A stretch of DNA of 64,000 bases from Rhododendron vialii (Eukaryota > Streptophyta > Magnoliopsida > Ericales > Ericaceae), in contig NC_080569.1 of NCBI RefSeq assembly GCF_030253575.1, positions 21,698,001-21,762,000 on the forward strand, read 5' to 3'. The notes under the pieces are model-generated. The model was not told the origin of the DNA. It did not search any database and saw only the letters and a list, made by a program, of their open reading frames with translations. Positions 46,440-58,282 of the stretch are shown piece after piece. How positions within the stretch are numbered: the stretch's first letter is position 1; the number at the start of each line of letters is the position of its first letter. The translations under genes and the position numbers were made by a program.

Positions 46440-48823
46440 TCTTAAAGCATCTCTAGCCTTGACCCAAAATTACCCTTATCTATATATCCTCCTTTCTTTT
46501 CCATCCATAGGAACTCGTTCTGGCGGCAGTGGCCATGTGAGAGAGGGAGAGTTGCAGGCATCCAAACTTGAGAAAACCGACGCCATGCTCCCAAAATGGC
46601 ATGGAAGGAGCCGTTGAAAAGATAAAAGAGCTATTAGAATATTGGGAAAAAAATGGGAAGAGACTTGGGTTGTCTCAAATTTGGGAAAAGAAATGGGTAA
46701 AATCCTGAATGGGAAAAGGTTTGGGTAAAAAATTGGAGAGGATTTTTTGTGGGTTTTGGCCAAATTTTAAATTTGAGTCCTAAAATGGATCGAGGTTGAA
46801 GATGCTCTTAGAAGTCGGAAAGTAGGAAAAAGATAAGACTGAAGGAAAAGACAAGAGTGAGTGGTCAATTTGGAATCCTAAACACTTAAAAAGATTTCTT
46901 TTTTTTTTTTTTGGTTTTTTGTTTTTTTGAGAAAAGAGACACTGATGGCTCATATATCATTTCGATATTGTGTTACTTTTATAGCAAAACGTTTTCCGAA
47001 ATGCGAAAACATTTTTTTGGTTTATTTTCCTTAAATATGATTCTTTTCTTTCAAGAAATTCCTCAAAGGCTCAAACACAAGTTATCGAAGTCTGCCAACT
47101 CAACGAGTTTTTTGAAAAGCATTCTCGAAAATTGATTTTCAAAGCTATAGCCAAACAAGCCTACGTGTGAATACTCTTCGAAGTTGGCACTACTGAAAAC
47201 TCTTTAGACAGGGTTCGAGTCTCACCAACAAACTACCGATTTCTACGTTGGGTTTAGGGATGAAATCAGGATTTAAATTTGGATTTTGTAAACGGGGGTG
47301 AACAATGAAGAGCAAGCACATGTACCACCACTTTGTAGACAAGTAAGTAGGTTGCTGGTCTTCTAGTCTCAATCAACCATTGACATAACCCGGAAATACT
47401 TTCCAATTGAATTCAGGATGTCGAACGACATTACGCTCAAAATGATTAAGCTCTATTCTTGAAAATGTTGTTTGAACTTCCCAATCCCTGAAAATACTTC
47501 CCAATTGATCATGTGAACTTGAAATATTCATATTAAAATTTAAAAAAAAAAAAAATGAAATTACGTGGGGGCCTTGGTCCTCCATAGCCCACAAGTGGTT
47601 TCGTCATTAGTTGGATTAGTTTATACAAGAGTATGCCTTTCTTTAATTGAACTTGATAGTGGATAGTGGGATTGATTTTCAAGATTAATCGGTATATCCG
47701 TGAGAGGCCTAGTTATAAGAAGAAAAAGGCCTAGTTAAAAGCACCAAATCCAAAGAAAGAAACAAGCACTTGTGGACCATGCATGTGACTACATATCCTT
47801 ATGGACCCCCACCCATCATCACTTGCTGTGCCTGAACAGCCATGGGGTCTGTCGCCATCTCTTTGGCTAGTGGGGGTGGGGGGACCTGGGTTAATGGTTT
47901 GCCCTTTTCCTTTCCTTTCTTTGGGGCTTTTTTACCTTAGTTTGTTTGCTACTTTCTCCTAACATATATACGCAGTACGCACGCGTTATTTTTCTTTGTG
48001 CATTTGCTTTGGTTTCCTGATTTGACATTCTATGGAATTGTGGCCTGGGAACCATTTGTTGAAGATTTCTTTTTAGACATGGCTCATGTAGCTTTTTCAA
48101 AAGAGATTTTTTTTTTTTCCAATATTGTATACATCGGCAGAAGTTAACAGGGTATTAGTATGTTAGTCAACAGGGGTTCAGAGACTGCATATTAGCGGGA
48201 GTTAGCGGGGTGTTAATATGTTAATCAACAGAGGGTCCAAAGACTGTCCATAGCCCTAAACCCCAAATTCGCCTCCCATGGAACTCAAACCTCTGCCTCC
48301 ATTGAAGAGGGAAGGTGAGAAAACCAACTTCACTAGGAAGGGTTTCTCTTTTAAAGAGATTTTAGATACTTTTTTGGTACATGTGTTTTTATATGTTGCA
48401 CATTGGATTTGAAGGATCACAAGTCGGCCGTATCCAGTTATTACTAAATAATGAACTGAATTAGTTGCTAATCCCGGCCGACATAACTTTTTTAAGTTGC
48501 GGCAGAAGAAGACGGCTTCCAATAGAAAACCGATACGATTTACGGCTGAAATGTGTATTCTAGTTTCTGCGTGCTCATTGATTTAATTGATAGTCGGAAA
48601 GTTAATATACATATGATATTTTTGTTCATACCACCAACTATATACTTTTCGAGTACGTTCAGCGGTTCAACTTCAACAGCCATCGCTCAAATATCATAAA
48701 ATGACGAAACCGTGAGATACTAGAATATTTTGTAGTTATGCTTTGGACAATTAAAATGATACAAAATCAAATCTTTCCAAAAGGAAAAAGGCGAAGAGAG
48801 AGGCTACTTCGATTAACCTTCAT
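46440..48823. other. ACC oxidase upstream region and spacer, no gene
   Basis: At 46590-46760 there is degenerate repetition of GGGAAAAG.AATGGG / TTTGGGAAAA. A pair of near-copies, AGGGTATTAGTATGTTAGTCAACAG and GGGTGTTAATATGTTAATCAACAG, lies at about 48150-48230. No coding region is supported. Confidence 0.4.
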
Positions 48824-49430
48824 CTAGGGCTTGAATGGAGCGAAAACAACCACCACATTATGCCCACCAAAGCCAAATGAGTTGGAGATACCTGCACAAA
48901 ATAGGCAAATTTGATTAGTGAATGTTGAAATATTATTTATTTGCTAAGCAATGTTGGAATATGAGGAATTTGGATAACAAAATGTTCAAATGTTTAATTA
49001 TTATAAAGGTTGCGAAAGATATATTATCTTCATTGCCAACAAAGCAAAAACATGTAACAAATGTACTTAAAGGCCCTTGGTTGTTAACCAATAAACCGCA
49101 TGTATGGATTAAGCATTATGCTTCTGCAGTTTCATAATTTCCGAAAAGATGGACAAAATACTTACCAACATGGACTTCATGCTCTTCACGTTTGGAACAA
49201 TTCGACTGTGACATCAGACTCCAAGTTTTGCAAAATTAGAGAACCATAAGAATATGAAATGCATCATAAAATTGAATAACTGAGAAAATTTTAGCATAAT
49301 TAGAGGAATGGGCTCTCGATCGATGTAGTACACATTGGTTAATGGTTGGATGCAACCAGCTAGTGTTGATTGCTTTTATGGTTGTAATAGCTTCCAATCC
49401 TCGTGCAGCTCCAACCGCATGTGAACATTC
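48824..49430 (-). pseudogene. 3' remnant of beta-ketoacyl-ACP synthase I (KAS I)
   Basis: Three minus-strand pieces match the last part of plastid KAS I. At about 49424-49330 there is GAARGLEAITTIKAI followed by WLHPTINQ. At about 49210-49170 there is KREEHEVHVG, with a splice donor GGTAAGTATT just after it. At 48889-48824 there is ISNSFGFGGHNVVVVFAPFKP, ending at TAG 48824-48826. The intron between the last two pieces is still GT-AG. The active-site Cys/His part and the rest of the gene are missing. GHCLGAAGG is degraded to SHAVGAARG, and the stretch between TINQ and KREEHE is not continuous in one frame. Known role of the parent: elongation of acyl-ACP in plastid fatty-acid synthesis. This copy is surely non-functional. 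Confidence 0.75.
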
Positions 49431-49571
49431 AAAAATATGAATACGGCAATTTAATGCCAACAAATTTATGCAATACTAAATTAAACAACATATGAACTAA
49501 AAAAGAGATTGGGACCTTCTAAACAACGATGGAGACGAATCTGCAACTGAGAACAATGTGAGTGAGCAAGA

Positions 49572-49573
<2 letters not shown>

Positions 49574-49626
<53 letters not shown>
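49574..49626 (+). repeat. (GA)n microsatellite
   Basis: An uninterrupted GA run followed by a G-rich GCGAGGGGGGGGGG tract. Lies just upstream (transcription sense) of the KAS I remnant. Confidence 0.9.
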
Positions 49627-49631
<5 letters not shown>

Positions 49632-49683
49632 GGGGGGGGAGAAGGAGAGAGGTTTTTATATAGATTCAAAACCCTTAAATTAT

Positions 49684-50519
49684 GGAAAAGCCTTTTCTTC
49701 TTGACTATGAAAAGGAGAACTTAAAATACCTAAAATACCCTCGAAAAGTCTTTTCTTCTTGACGAAGAAAAGGAGGACTTAAAATATCTAAAATACCACC
49801 GAAAAGCATTTTTTTCTTGACTAAGCAAAGGAAAACAAAAATACCTAAAATACCCCACATATTAAATCTACTATTGCCAAACTACAAAGGTAATTTCGTA
49901 TATTCATGAAATGGCTATACTTGCCACTCTTCTCCCTTTTGCCCTTAAACCCAATACCAAACTACATAAAATACCTCAACCTCTTGAATTCATCCTTGCC
50001 AAATTAAAAGGGCAAATTCATCTTTTCACAATGTACCTCATTTTCTTCTTGACAAAACAACATTTGTCATAAATTAAGGGAATAAAAAGTGATGAAAGTA
50101 CTTCAAAAGTTAAAAGTAAGCCCTAAATTAAGGAAAAAAAGTGAAGGAAGTACTTTAAAAGTCAAAAGTAAGCTATAAAAGGGGGAAAATATAAAATAAG
50201 GATAGTCACTCAAATTTTCTAACAGGATAAGTCCAAAGTACTCTGAAAATTCCAATATGATCCCCTTTAAAAACTACAAGGGCAAATTCGCCTTTTTATG
50301 ATGTGGCTATGCCAAACACAATTCCCTCTTTTGCCCTCCAACAAAATACCAAACTACAAAAATACCTCTTTTATATCATAAATAAAGGAGAGCATTTATG
50401 TCAAATCACATTATGGCTATGTTTGGTGTAACCACTCTCCTAACAAACTACAAGGGCAAATCGGTCATTTCACCAAGTGGCTTGGTTTGCCATCCAACAT
50501 TCTTTTATTACAAGTGTAT
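49684..50519 (+). repeat. degenerate minisatellite region
   Basis: Units of about 60 bp at 49684-49855 share GAAAAG.CTTTTCTTCTTGAC, AAAGGAGGACTTAAAAT and ACCTAAAATACCC. Further on, AAACTACAAGGGCAAAT.CG followed by TTTTCACAATG/GTGGCT recurs near 49875, 49995, 50271 and 50451. A related unit lies at about 51090-51169 on the far side of the mitochondrial insertion. Confidence 0.6.
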
Positions 50520-51030
50520 ACGCGAAGGGGATGGATGTCTGAGCGGTTGAAAGAGTTGGTCTTGAAAACCGAAGTATTGATAGGAATACCGGGGGTTCGA
50601 ATCCCTCTCCATCCGCGAGGTCATAAGTTCTCTCTTGCCTTATCCATAGATAAGAACGAAGCGGATCGACTCGACGATGGAATGGGTAGCTTGTGTTATG
50701 ATATAGACGGAGGTTCTTGTCTTATGATTTAGTTAGGATTTTGTCTCCCTTTCGTTATCTTCCGCTCTCCTTACTTGATCTAGAACCGCAGGCAGATGAA
50801 GAAAAGGCGAGGGAAAGGGCAACCACGTTATACGTACCCGGCTTACAACGATCCTTTGAGCAGAAACCACTTGCGGATGCTCTTGACTCAGGGATTTGAA
50901 AGCAGATACGGAAGAAGAGTCCTACTTTCGAGGGAAAGAGAGGAGCGACAAAAGGATGAATACCTGAGAAAAAAACCTATAACTAGAGTCAAGGGAAGGA
51001 ATTAGATCCTTGGCGTGAGCTAGTCGATGG
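50520..51030 (+). other. nuclear insertion of mitochondrial DNA (NUMT)
   Basis: The segment starts with a complete plant-mitochondrial trnS-UGA and continues with balanced-composition sequence (AAAGCAGATACGGAAGAAGA type) unlike the AT-rich flanks. The flanks carry the same 19 bp, TCTTTTATTACAAGTGTAT, at 50501-50519 and 51151-51169, part of two related minisatellite units. The insertion therefore lies between tandem repeats or was captured during their repair. The ORFs at 50487-50732 and 50796-51005 are translations of tRNA and flanking mitochondrial sequence; neither is a gene I recognise. The right boundary is uncertain by some tens of bases. Confidence 0.75.
50529..50615 (+). tRNA. trnS-UGA: tRNA-Ser(UGA), mitochondrial type, in a NUMT
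   Basis: 87 bases including the discriminator G. The acceptor stem GGATGGA (50529-50535) pairs with TCCATCC (50608-50614). The anticodon loop is CTTGAAA with anticodon TGA, the variable arm is long (class II, as for Ser), and the T loop is GGTTCGAATCC. The sequence agrees closely with the native mitochondrial trnS-UGA of flowering plants as I remember it, and differs from the chloroplast one. All stems look intact, but a nuclear copy is probably not used by the mitochondrion. Confidence 0.85.
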
Positions 51031-51169
51031 ATTGATAACATCAAATACCAAAACTACCCAAACACCAACACTTGCAAGGGCAAAATGAAAAGGAAAAGTT
51101 TGCAAGGCAATAATGTAATTTCACACAATGCCTTGGCTTACCATGCTAGGTTCTTTTATTACAAGTGTA

Positions 51170-52020
51170 TTAATAAGGGGACGGGAAATGCTTTGTCGCT
51201 GTTATATGTCGCTGCCTAATGCTTAATTGGGTACTTATCATTAGTTCCATAGTCGGAGAAAATTATATGCATAACAATCAAGACAAATGATACGTTACGC
51301 AAGAAGGTAGAGCAAATTCGGGGATATAAGAGTATCCCTCGTTAGATTAGCGATGACATAAATTAATGTCCCTTTTTGTCCCTTTTTGGAAATGTAAAAT
51401 CTTAGGGACTTTGTTATTTTTGGGTAAGATGTCATCTGTTTTTGCACCGTGTGTTATTGGTTATAAAGCATTTGGAAAACAAAGGAGAACAACATTATTA
51501 GCTAGAAGCCTAAAATGATCGCTAAGTAGCTCATCTTTTAATCGGATCATTGGATTGGAGTTATCAAATTCGGATTTTTTTTTTAGATTGGATTGAATCC
51601 GATCCATTGACAGACCTACTTTAAGGTAGTTAAATTACGTTGGTGCACCAAAGCAAGCTGGGCACATCAAAGGAGCATCCGGCAACTAAAACAAAAAGGA
51701 ACGGTGCTAATAAGTCTTATAGAACACATTCGATAGAACGCTAGCGAGATTGTGTTTGAATTGTAGATTTATGCGAAGATTTATAAAGGAAAAGCAAGAA
51801 AACAGATCATGAGTTTCAAGGTCGCATAACAAATTGGAGATCCAAACAAAGAAAGAAGTTCGCAAAAATCTCGATCAAGTGAGCTTAAAGAAATTTCATG
51901 AGGCACCCATAGTGCTGGTTTTAAAGGGCCAAAAGGGGATCGATGTCATATTGGACTAATGCAGGGTTTTTTTTTTTTGCTAAGCTGGACTAATGAAGGG
52001 TAATGCTAGTAAGATTGTCC
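51170..52020. other. spacer, no gene
   Basis: AT-rich, no supported ORF. TTCGGATTTTTTTTTTAGATTGG / ATTGAATCCGATCCATTGAC near 51570-51615 resembles the end of the GGATCCGA-type hAT MITE of PTOX intron 8. Confidence 0.35.
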
Positions 52021-52029
52021 TCTATTTTT

Positions 52030-52190
52030 TTTGGTAATATAGGGTGTGTTAGACGAACTTGTGCACACCACGGACTAATCCCTACAACCATTTTAGCTTA
52101 CGCGTGGGGTGACCCCAAGACTTGCTGACAAGAAGAATCGAATTTCAAAGATTAATTATTTTTTTTCGCCAAAAAAAAAAAAAGAAGAAT
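52030..52190 (-). repeat. Au-SINE-like copy
   Basis: The minus strand reads GGTTGTAGGGATTAGTCCGT, GGTGTGCACAAGTTCGTCTA, ACACACCC, with GGGGTCACCCCACGCGTAAG upstream. The order and wording match the inverted copy at 52.83-53.03 kb. Confidence 0.5.
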
Positions 52191-52429
52191 CGGATTTGAG
52201 ACATTAGGAGGGAGCAAAACAAAAAGTTCCAGAAAGACAACCAAGCCAACCCGGTTGTTTTTTTTTTCTTCTTTTGATGTTTACTATACGAATGCTAATA
52301 ACAGTTCAAGTCATCGCCATTAGTCTTGATAGATGTGAGGAATTAAAGTACTTGAGCATCTATGAAAAGGGTTTTGAAATATGTCTAAAAAATAGTTTTT
52401 TTAAATAGTCAAAAGTATCTTGAGTCCTA

Positions 52430-52515
52430 TTAAGGGGGTGTGTATTGTAGTATTTCCCTTGATCTTGTGACAATTTTAAGATTAATGAAAATTTTTTACC
52501 TATCAAAAAAACACT
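52430..52515 (+). repeat. non-LTR retroelement 3' tail-like piece
   Basis: GATTAATGAAAATTTTTTACC followed by TATCAAAAAAAC resembles the terminal part of plant LINE 3' ends such as those at 6.48 kb and 56.2 kb. No coding part is attached. Confidence 0.3.
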
Positions 52516-52829
52516 GGAGACTTGCTTTTTACTCATGACAATGGGTTCTGTAGCCTGTAGGCTTATGGTTACACTCTTCATTTACTAACCTACTCTTTAG
52601 GGGAAAGATTGATTTTGAAGGGGCATGTGATCTCAACCAATTATAAAATGACCTTATAACCAAACCTTGTGTAAATTAGGTTTCACTAACGTGCACTTAA
52701 CGAAAGTATTAGTCGTCGACTACTCTCTCAATATACTACTGTTTTGCAAGCTTTGAATGGATCCTTCCATTGTCCTAATTCATAAAACTCTGGTTGAAAA
52801 AGAATGCCTACTTGAATAGGTTTGAGAAA

Positions 52830-53030
52830 AAGAAAAAAAAAGGTTATCGAACACTAAAGGGGAGATTTAAGAGTTTGTTTTCCTTATAAGGTCTTAGGTT
52901 CGATTCTTATTGCCAACCAGTAATTCTTGAGACCACCTCAACCCCACGCGTAAGTATGCAAAAAGGCTGTAGGATGGGTTGTAGGGATTAATCGAGGTGC
53001 GCACAGGCTGACCCGGGATACGTTGCATAA
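52830..53030 (+). repeat. Au-SINE-like copy, best preserved
   Basis: Contains a B-box-like GGTTCGATTCT at 52901-52911, then CTCAACCCCACGCGTAAGTA, GGGTTGTAGGGATTAATCGA and GGTGCGCACAGGCTGACCCG. This is the usual order of an Au SINE: tRNA-like head, then the GGATTAGTCG...GGCCCGGA tail. Confidence 0.5.
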
Positions 53031-53539
53031 CATTACAGGAATAAAACAATTGTATCAAACACAATCTTGAGTAGTAGACTTTAGTAGCCGGTGGGATCTT
53101 TGAGAGACATTAATGGTTTTCTTTCTTTTTGATGTAAACTTCAAACTGCCTAAGCTGCCCTAGGCTTTTATTTATTCGGTCATATGTTGATTCATTGTCC
53201 ATTTGGGATTGGTCTGCGTGTTCGATCTAGAAAGGACTTGAGAATTAATCCTATGAAATAGGTGTTTGACTAGTTTGCAAAAAGATAGAACGTTCGTTCT
53301 TGTATTTATTTGGTCATATGTTGATATATTCATTAATCGGGTGGATTGGACGTAGGTTTAGTTTATGCGAGTAGCGGTTGTAGAAGAATATGTACTATTT
53401 GAGACTCTCCCAATGTGTATCTTCTTCTATTGTATTGTTTTCATCTCTTGACCTTTTACGATTAACAAAAATATTTCACCGTTTAAAAAAGAAGAAGATA
53501 AAATCTCAACAAGACCGTTAGAAATAGGAGTTTTACCAG

Positions 53540-53887
53540 TTGCAAAAAGGTGGAACATTTTGTTGTAGCTTGCAACTTGTAGTTCATTTGAAAACCAACT
53601 TGTGTATTACCCACCACCTTTGCTGCAACCATCACTGCCAATGCGCCACACTTTCAACGGCCACCACCATCGTTAAGGCTCCAGATGACGAATCAATGAC
53701 TTCAGCGAGGAGCGCAGAAGATACCGACACCGACAATAATCCTTTTTCATGCTTAGTAGGGAAATCTCAAGACCCCTACGAAGATGACAGGAATGACCCT
53801 ACTTTAGGTGATTATTGGGATAGTATGACCCAAATTATTGCCGAACAATTGTCCTCTAAAAAGGAGAAAGGACCCATTGGCGGCTAA
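53540..53887 (+). other. unrecognised ORF, 115 codons
   Basis: Open from ATG 53540 to a stop at 53887. The second half is acidic and hydrophilic (TDTDNNPFSC, DPYEDDRNDPTLGDYW, IIAEQLSSKKEKG) and looks more protein-like than the first half, which is a Cys/His/Thr-rich low-complexity stretch. It might be a retroelement gag or captured-exon fragment, or chance. No promoter or family support. Confidence 0.25.
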
Positions 53888-54824
53888 TTCCAGATAAATT
53901 TGAGTGTATTTTGTAATTTGAATTTCATTTTCATTTGCATTTCAGGATCCTCTATATATATAATGGGGATGCGTTTGTATTAGTAGGCAGGTTTTGGATT
54001 TCCCTCCTACCAACTACTCTCTAACCAAATGGTCTAAACCTCTCTCACATATGTGTGCGCCCCACACATTTAATTGTGAGCTGAACCCCACACATATGTG
54101 AGAGAGGTGGTTGGAGAGTAATTGGTAGAAGTGTTCCTAGATTTATTGGTACAACCAGACTCTGAATCCCAAAAATGGGGAAATTAGAAAAGGCAGGGGA
54201 GGCTTCATAGTCCAATCCGTTGAACTAGCTCTCTCTACCTCTAACCAAACAACCAGCTTCACTATCAATCTCAATACCAATCCCCTTTAACATATAGCAC
54301 GCATCAAACGAGGCCTTTAAGTGTTCTAGCTCGTCTTGCTAACTATTAGACGAAATCAAGCTCGAATATTATTTTAGTAGCTCGATATCATGAATTCAAG
54401 ATGGAATGGAGCATAGATAATAAAAATTCAAACACAGATTAGATCTTGAGGATGGAATGGAAGATTATGGATATTAACAAATGTTCACAGTATTGAGAAG
54501 TTTAATCACACAATGATGTAGATTTAACAAACATAAGCTATTAATTAAAGAGTACAAAAATATAAGTATGATTGTGCCTAAGTGCACCCCTAATGCTGCT
54601 TGACCAAAGGATTCTTGGCTATTTACGAACTACTTTGTTCTATTCTAAACTTGCGCCTAAGAAAGTTCCATAAAAAAATAAATTAAAAAAAAAAACCCTA
54701 GGCCTAGGCGTGTTTTGCTCAAACTCTTTACCCATGTTAAATGTTTCCGAAGGTTGGGCAAAGAGTAATAAAAAAAATTTGCCAAAAAAAAAAAATTTGA
54801 TTTGCTATAACAAGTATGATTGTG

Positions 54825-54940
54825 CCTTTTAGTTTTGTTTCTTGCTACTTTATGTGGGTTTCTTTATTTAAATGCGAACTGTAACCTTTTAGTTTTGTTT
54901 CTTGCTACTTTATGTGGGCTTCTTTATTTAAATGCGAACT
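54825..54940 (+). repeat. 60-bp tandem duplication
   Basis: Two adjacent units start CCTTTTAGTTTTGTTTCTTG and contain TATGTGGG(T/C)TTCTTTATTT, differing at one or two bases. A recent duplication in spacer. Confidence 0.9.
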
Positions 54941-55194
54941 ACAGTATATGTTTTGTCTAAAAGGAGACCTAATTAATGCCAAAATGGGTCCTCTTTGCTG
55001 GAAGATCCCCACAACTCAGAACATGGGTCCGAATTATGATAAAAAGGAAGAATAAATGGGTCTGAACCTCTTTCTGCCAATACGGATCCTACACGTGTCA
55101 CTGCGTTCAGTCTTGGTAGATTCTCTGAATTTTCTTTTTTGTGGTCCCTGCTATGGATACACCACTTGGTGTACACGATTTGCATACCGCGTTG

Positions 55195-55383
55195 TGAGGG
55201 ACACATCTCATGATTTCACACAAATGATCGGAGCCACTCAATATGCTTAAAATATTTTTCAAAGTATTCTTGTAACCAATATTCGGTTGAGCTGATTTTT
55301 TGACGGATCAAAATTCTTAAAAAGATATTTTAAACATATTGAGTGGCTCCGATTATTTGTGTGGGATTCCGAGATGGGTCCTC
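55195..55383. mobile_element. short hairpin MITE
   Basis: CACACAAATGATCGGAGCCA then CTCAATATG on the left is answered by CATATTGAG then TGGCTCCGATTATTTGTGTG on the right. Outer parts ACACATCTC and GAGATGGGT also pair. The loop is about 60 bp. No ORF; target duplication not clear. Confidence 0.7.
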
Positions 55384-55479
55384 CACAACGTGGTTTACAT
55401 TTGGTATAAATCAAATGAAGTACCCATAGTTTTATTGGTTCTTCACAATCTATAGGAAGTGTTTCTTCTAATGAATAAG

Positions 55480-55680
55480 TTCGTGTGAATAAATTGTTGA
55501 TTACAAGTTGTTAGTTGTTCACACTAATCAACAACTTGTTGATTAGTGTGAATAAGATGCAAATTTTGGTTGTTGATTGTTATTGACATAGTGTGAATAA
55601 GTTGTTGATTAATGGGAACAAGTTGCTAAAATGCCAAAACTTGTTGATTAGTGTGAACAACATGCTATTAGAATTGATTG
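55480..55680. repeat. local repeats of TTGTTGATTAGTGTGAA
   Basis: The 17-mer or close variants occur four to five times in both orientations, including CACACTAATCAACAACTTGT next to TTGTTGATTAGTGTGAATAA, which forms a perfect short hairpin near 55520-55555. Confidence 0.65.
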
Positions 55681-56215
55681 ATTCAGCATGCTGCGGAGTT
55701 CTATTTATATTGAAACTGCTATTTCCAAACTGAGTTTAGCTGTGGATGATGCTGTGTTGTTTAAATTGTTCCGAGAGGGTTCTTCAATGCTGATTATCTA
55801 CTGGAACCATGTTCGAGTCCATGCTGCGGTCATTACCTACACTCTGGTGCTGAAGTTGCTGGTTGCATTTTGATGCCTCTTATAGGTTATCTTTTCTGGA
55901 AGATCTTGGGTGCAACCTGATGCTGTTTTGTGTTCTATCTAATATCCCGGGCCTTAGTGATCAATGTTTCTTGTGATAGTTATATTCTAGAGCCAGCCAT
56001 TGGGCTAGCATTTTGTTTTTTCTCAGCGATTGGATGAATTCACCTCTGCTTGTGGATTCATTCAATCTCTTGTTGGATGTATCATTTTCCTTTTTCTATT
56101 TCTTTTGACCTGCTCTATGTTTCAATTTTCTAACTTGAATATAGAGTCAGGTCACCTCGATATATCCTTTGTCGAGCTTTAATAAAATCTTGTTGCCTAT
56201 CAAAAAAAAAAAAAC
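55680..56215 (+). mobile_element. non-LTR element 3' end with A-tail (tentative)
   Basis: The segment ends in TTTAATAAAATCTTGTTGCC then TATCAAAAAAAAAAAA, closely resembling plant LINE termini. A 61-codon ORF at 55688-55873 shows no RT or RNase H motif I can name. The 5' limit is unknown. Confidence 0.4.
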
Positions 56216-58011
56216 ATGAACATGCTAAAATGCCAAAACTTGTTATGCAATTTTGGCACAATTGTTCACCAAAACATTAGTGGAAACGCCCTATGTGATC
56301 TTCATTTTTTTTTTTTTGAGGGAGAGCAAGAGATTAATTTCACCTACCAAACTCACTTAGGCATAGGCATTGATATGTAGGTTTTTATTTTTATTTTTAT
56401 TATTATTATTTATTTTGGACATGTTTTTGTTTCTTTCCTCGAGCGTACATTTAAGGTATGAATAGGAGAATCTTTTGGATGAGACAAACTGGTGACTGGT
56501 GAGTGAATAGCTGGATTGCTTGAGTAGTCTGACAGAAGGCTATGGTGTTTGGGTTGCCGATAAAAAAGGGAAAGACCCAATTTCTTGGAAAATACTGTAC
56601 CCCACCAACAAATGGTAATGGTACACAGTGCACATGCCTTGTCTTCTGGCAGGTCAAAAAGTTGACAGGTACATGAATTCCCATATCTCATCTACCAAAT
56701 CCTTCTCCATAGAACCCAGCACGTGACTTGTAAACCCAGTATTTGTAGTAGTATATAGTTGTTGTGTTGAATAGCTCTAGATTTTTTAATGTGCATCTAT
56801 GTATATACATATGTTTGAAAGTGAAAGAATAATTGATTCGTGTGTATCTCTATCTAATTCTAGCACGGCAAGTGACTTGGAGTTAACATATCCACTTAAT
56901 AAGTAGAATCTTGTGCAATGGCCCCTACAATGCAGGTTTTAGTGCAGTGCACCTTGGTGGGGATTCAATTCACCCAGAGCCCATCACTGTAATTCCAATT
57001 TTGGCTTCTTATTTTTCTGGGATCTTTTTACTGATCATGAATGCAAGAAAATCTTGTTGAGTTAACATTTCAGTAGCACCACATACGGTTAAAAAAAAAA
57101 AATTTTAAAAGTGTACGCATCAAAGAATGAAGCGTAAGATAAATATTTCAATCATAAGGCCGTCAATCATGCTCCACGAAATCTACTAAAATTTGCCGTA
57201 TGATATGCTCAACGGATCTTGTAAAAAGAGCATTTTAGATCATCATGATGGACCATGGGTGGAAGAAAATGATGTGCACTCACGACTATTTAGTGCATGC
57301 ATTTGAGAGTGCATTATACATAGGTACCTCGTTGGTAAGATTATGGTGATTATATTTGCACACCCATGCTTAAATTTTTAGCTAACGTCACCGTCTTATC
57401 AGAAGCACTCCAATAAAATACATTTCAAGCATTGCAAGTTGTCACATGTTCTAGTAAATATATGTATCCAAATATCGTGGATCTAGCATTATTAGTTGTT
57501 GGTAGGTGTTGTCTCTTGATAGGTTCTTGGATGGTACCAATTATTTAGAGCCTTCTATATTGGCCTTTCTCGTCCCTTCGGATATAACTTGGCCAAAAAT
57601 GCTACTAATAGATGCAACAAAGCAAAGGCATTGTCCTTTCTCACAAGTGGAAAAGAGCACATTCCTAAATCAACAGTGTCCATAGATTCTTGATAATTCC
57701 TTCCAATTCAAGCTCATGGCGCGCCAGTTCTTGTCTTACTTTAATAATAGGTACAAAGTTCTCTTGTGGGTTTGGCCATAGAGTGATGGAGATGTATCAA
57801 AAGGATTGAGCTAGTCAACTAGACATAAAATCAGATTTGCTCCTTTGATTTCGTATAATGCGTATGTACAATCATTCATATTTTTTTAGCAACAAAAAAA
57901 ATGTATCCGCTCATGGATGTGGCTAGGAGGAAGTTGGAGGAAAATAAATCTGCATCTTGGAGTTCAATGTCCCTTAATTACTAATTCTCATTATCAATTC
58001 CCTTAAAACTA
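56216..58011. other. spacer, no gene recognised
   Basis: Several short ORFs without family features, including two overlapping minus frames at 56410-56691 that cover the same DNA. No clear repeat ends were read. Confidence 0.35.
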
Positions 58012-58282
58012 CTCCCTCCATCCCTTTTTTTGTGTCCAGTATTTCATTTTGGCTGTCCTTTAATAAGTGTCCATTTTGTAAAGTTAGGGGGGTAAAAGTT
58101 AGTGTATTGTCTATTTTGTCCCTAAAAGTAGATTTTATTTTAAAAAGTTAGTGAGTAAAAGTGTAATAATGATGGATAAGTAGGGAAAGTGAAGGAAAAA
58201 ATTGATGTGAAAGGTATAATGATAATGTCTTTTTAATAAGTTGGAGTTACGAAGCAGGACACTTAAAAAGGGACGGAGGAAG
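58012..58282. mobile_element. Stowaway-like MITE, family 2 copy B
   Basis: The 271-bp element has ends CTCCCTCCATCCCTTTTTTT ... TTAAAAAGGGACGGAGGAAG with TA on both sides (58010-58011, 58283-58284). It has the same length as, and close identity to, the copy at 33185-33455. Confidence 0.85.

Noticed and set aside
49684-50519. CRISPR-like array
   Set aside because: The repeats are degenerate, of unequal length, without uniform spacers, and the genome is a plant's.
50529-50615. Chloroplast origin of the tRNA-Ser
   Set aside because: The stem sequences (GGATGGA acceptor, GTCTGAGCGG D arm) fit the plant mitochondrial trnS-UGA rather than the plastid GGAGAGATGGCTGAG type.
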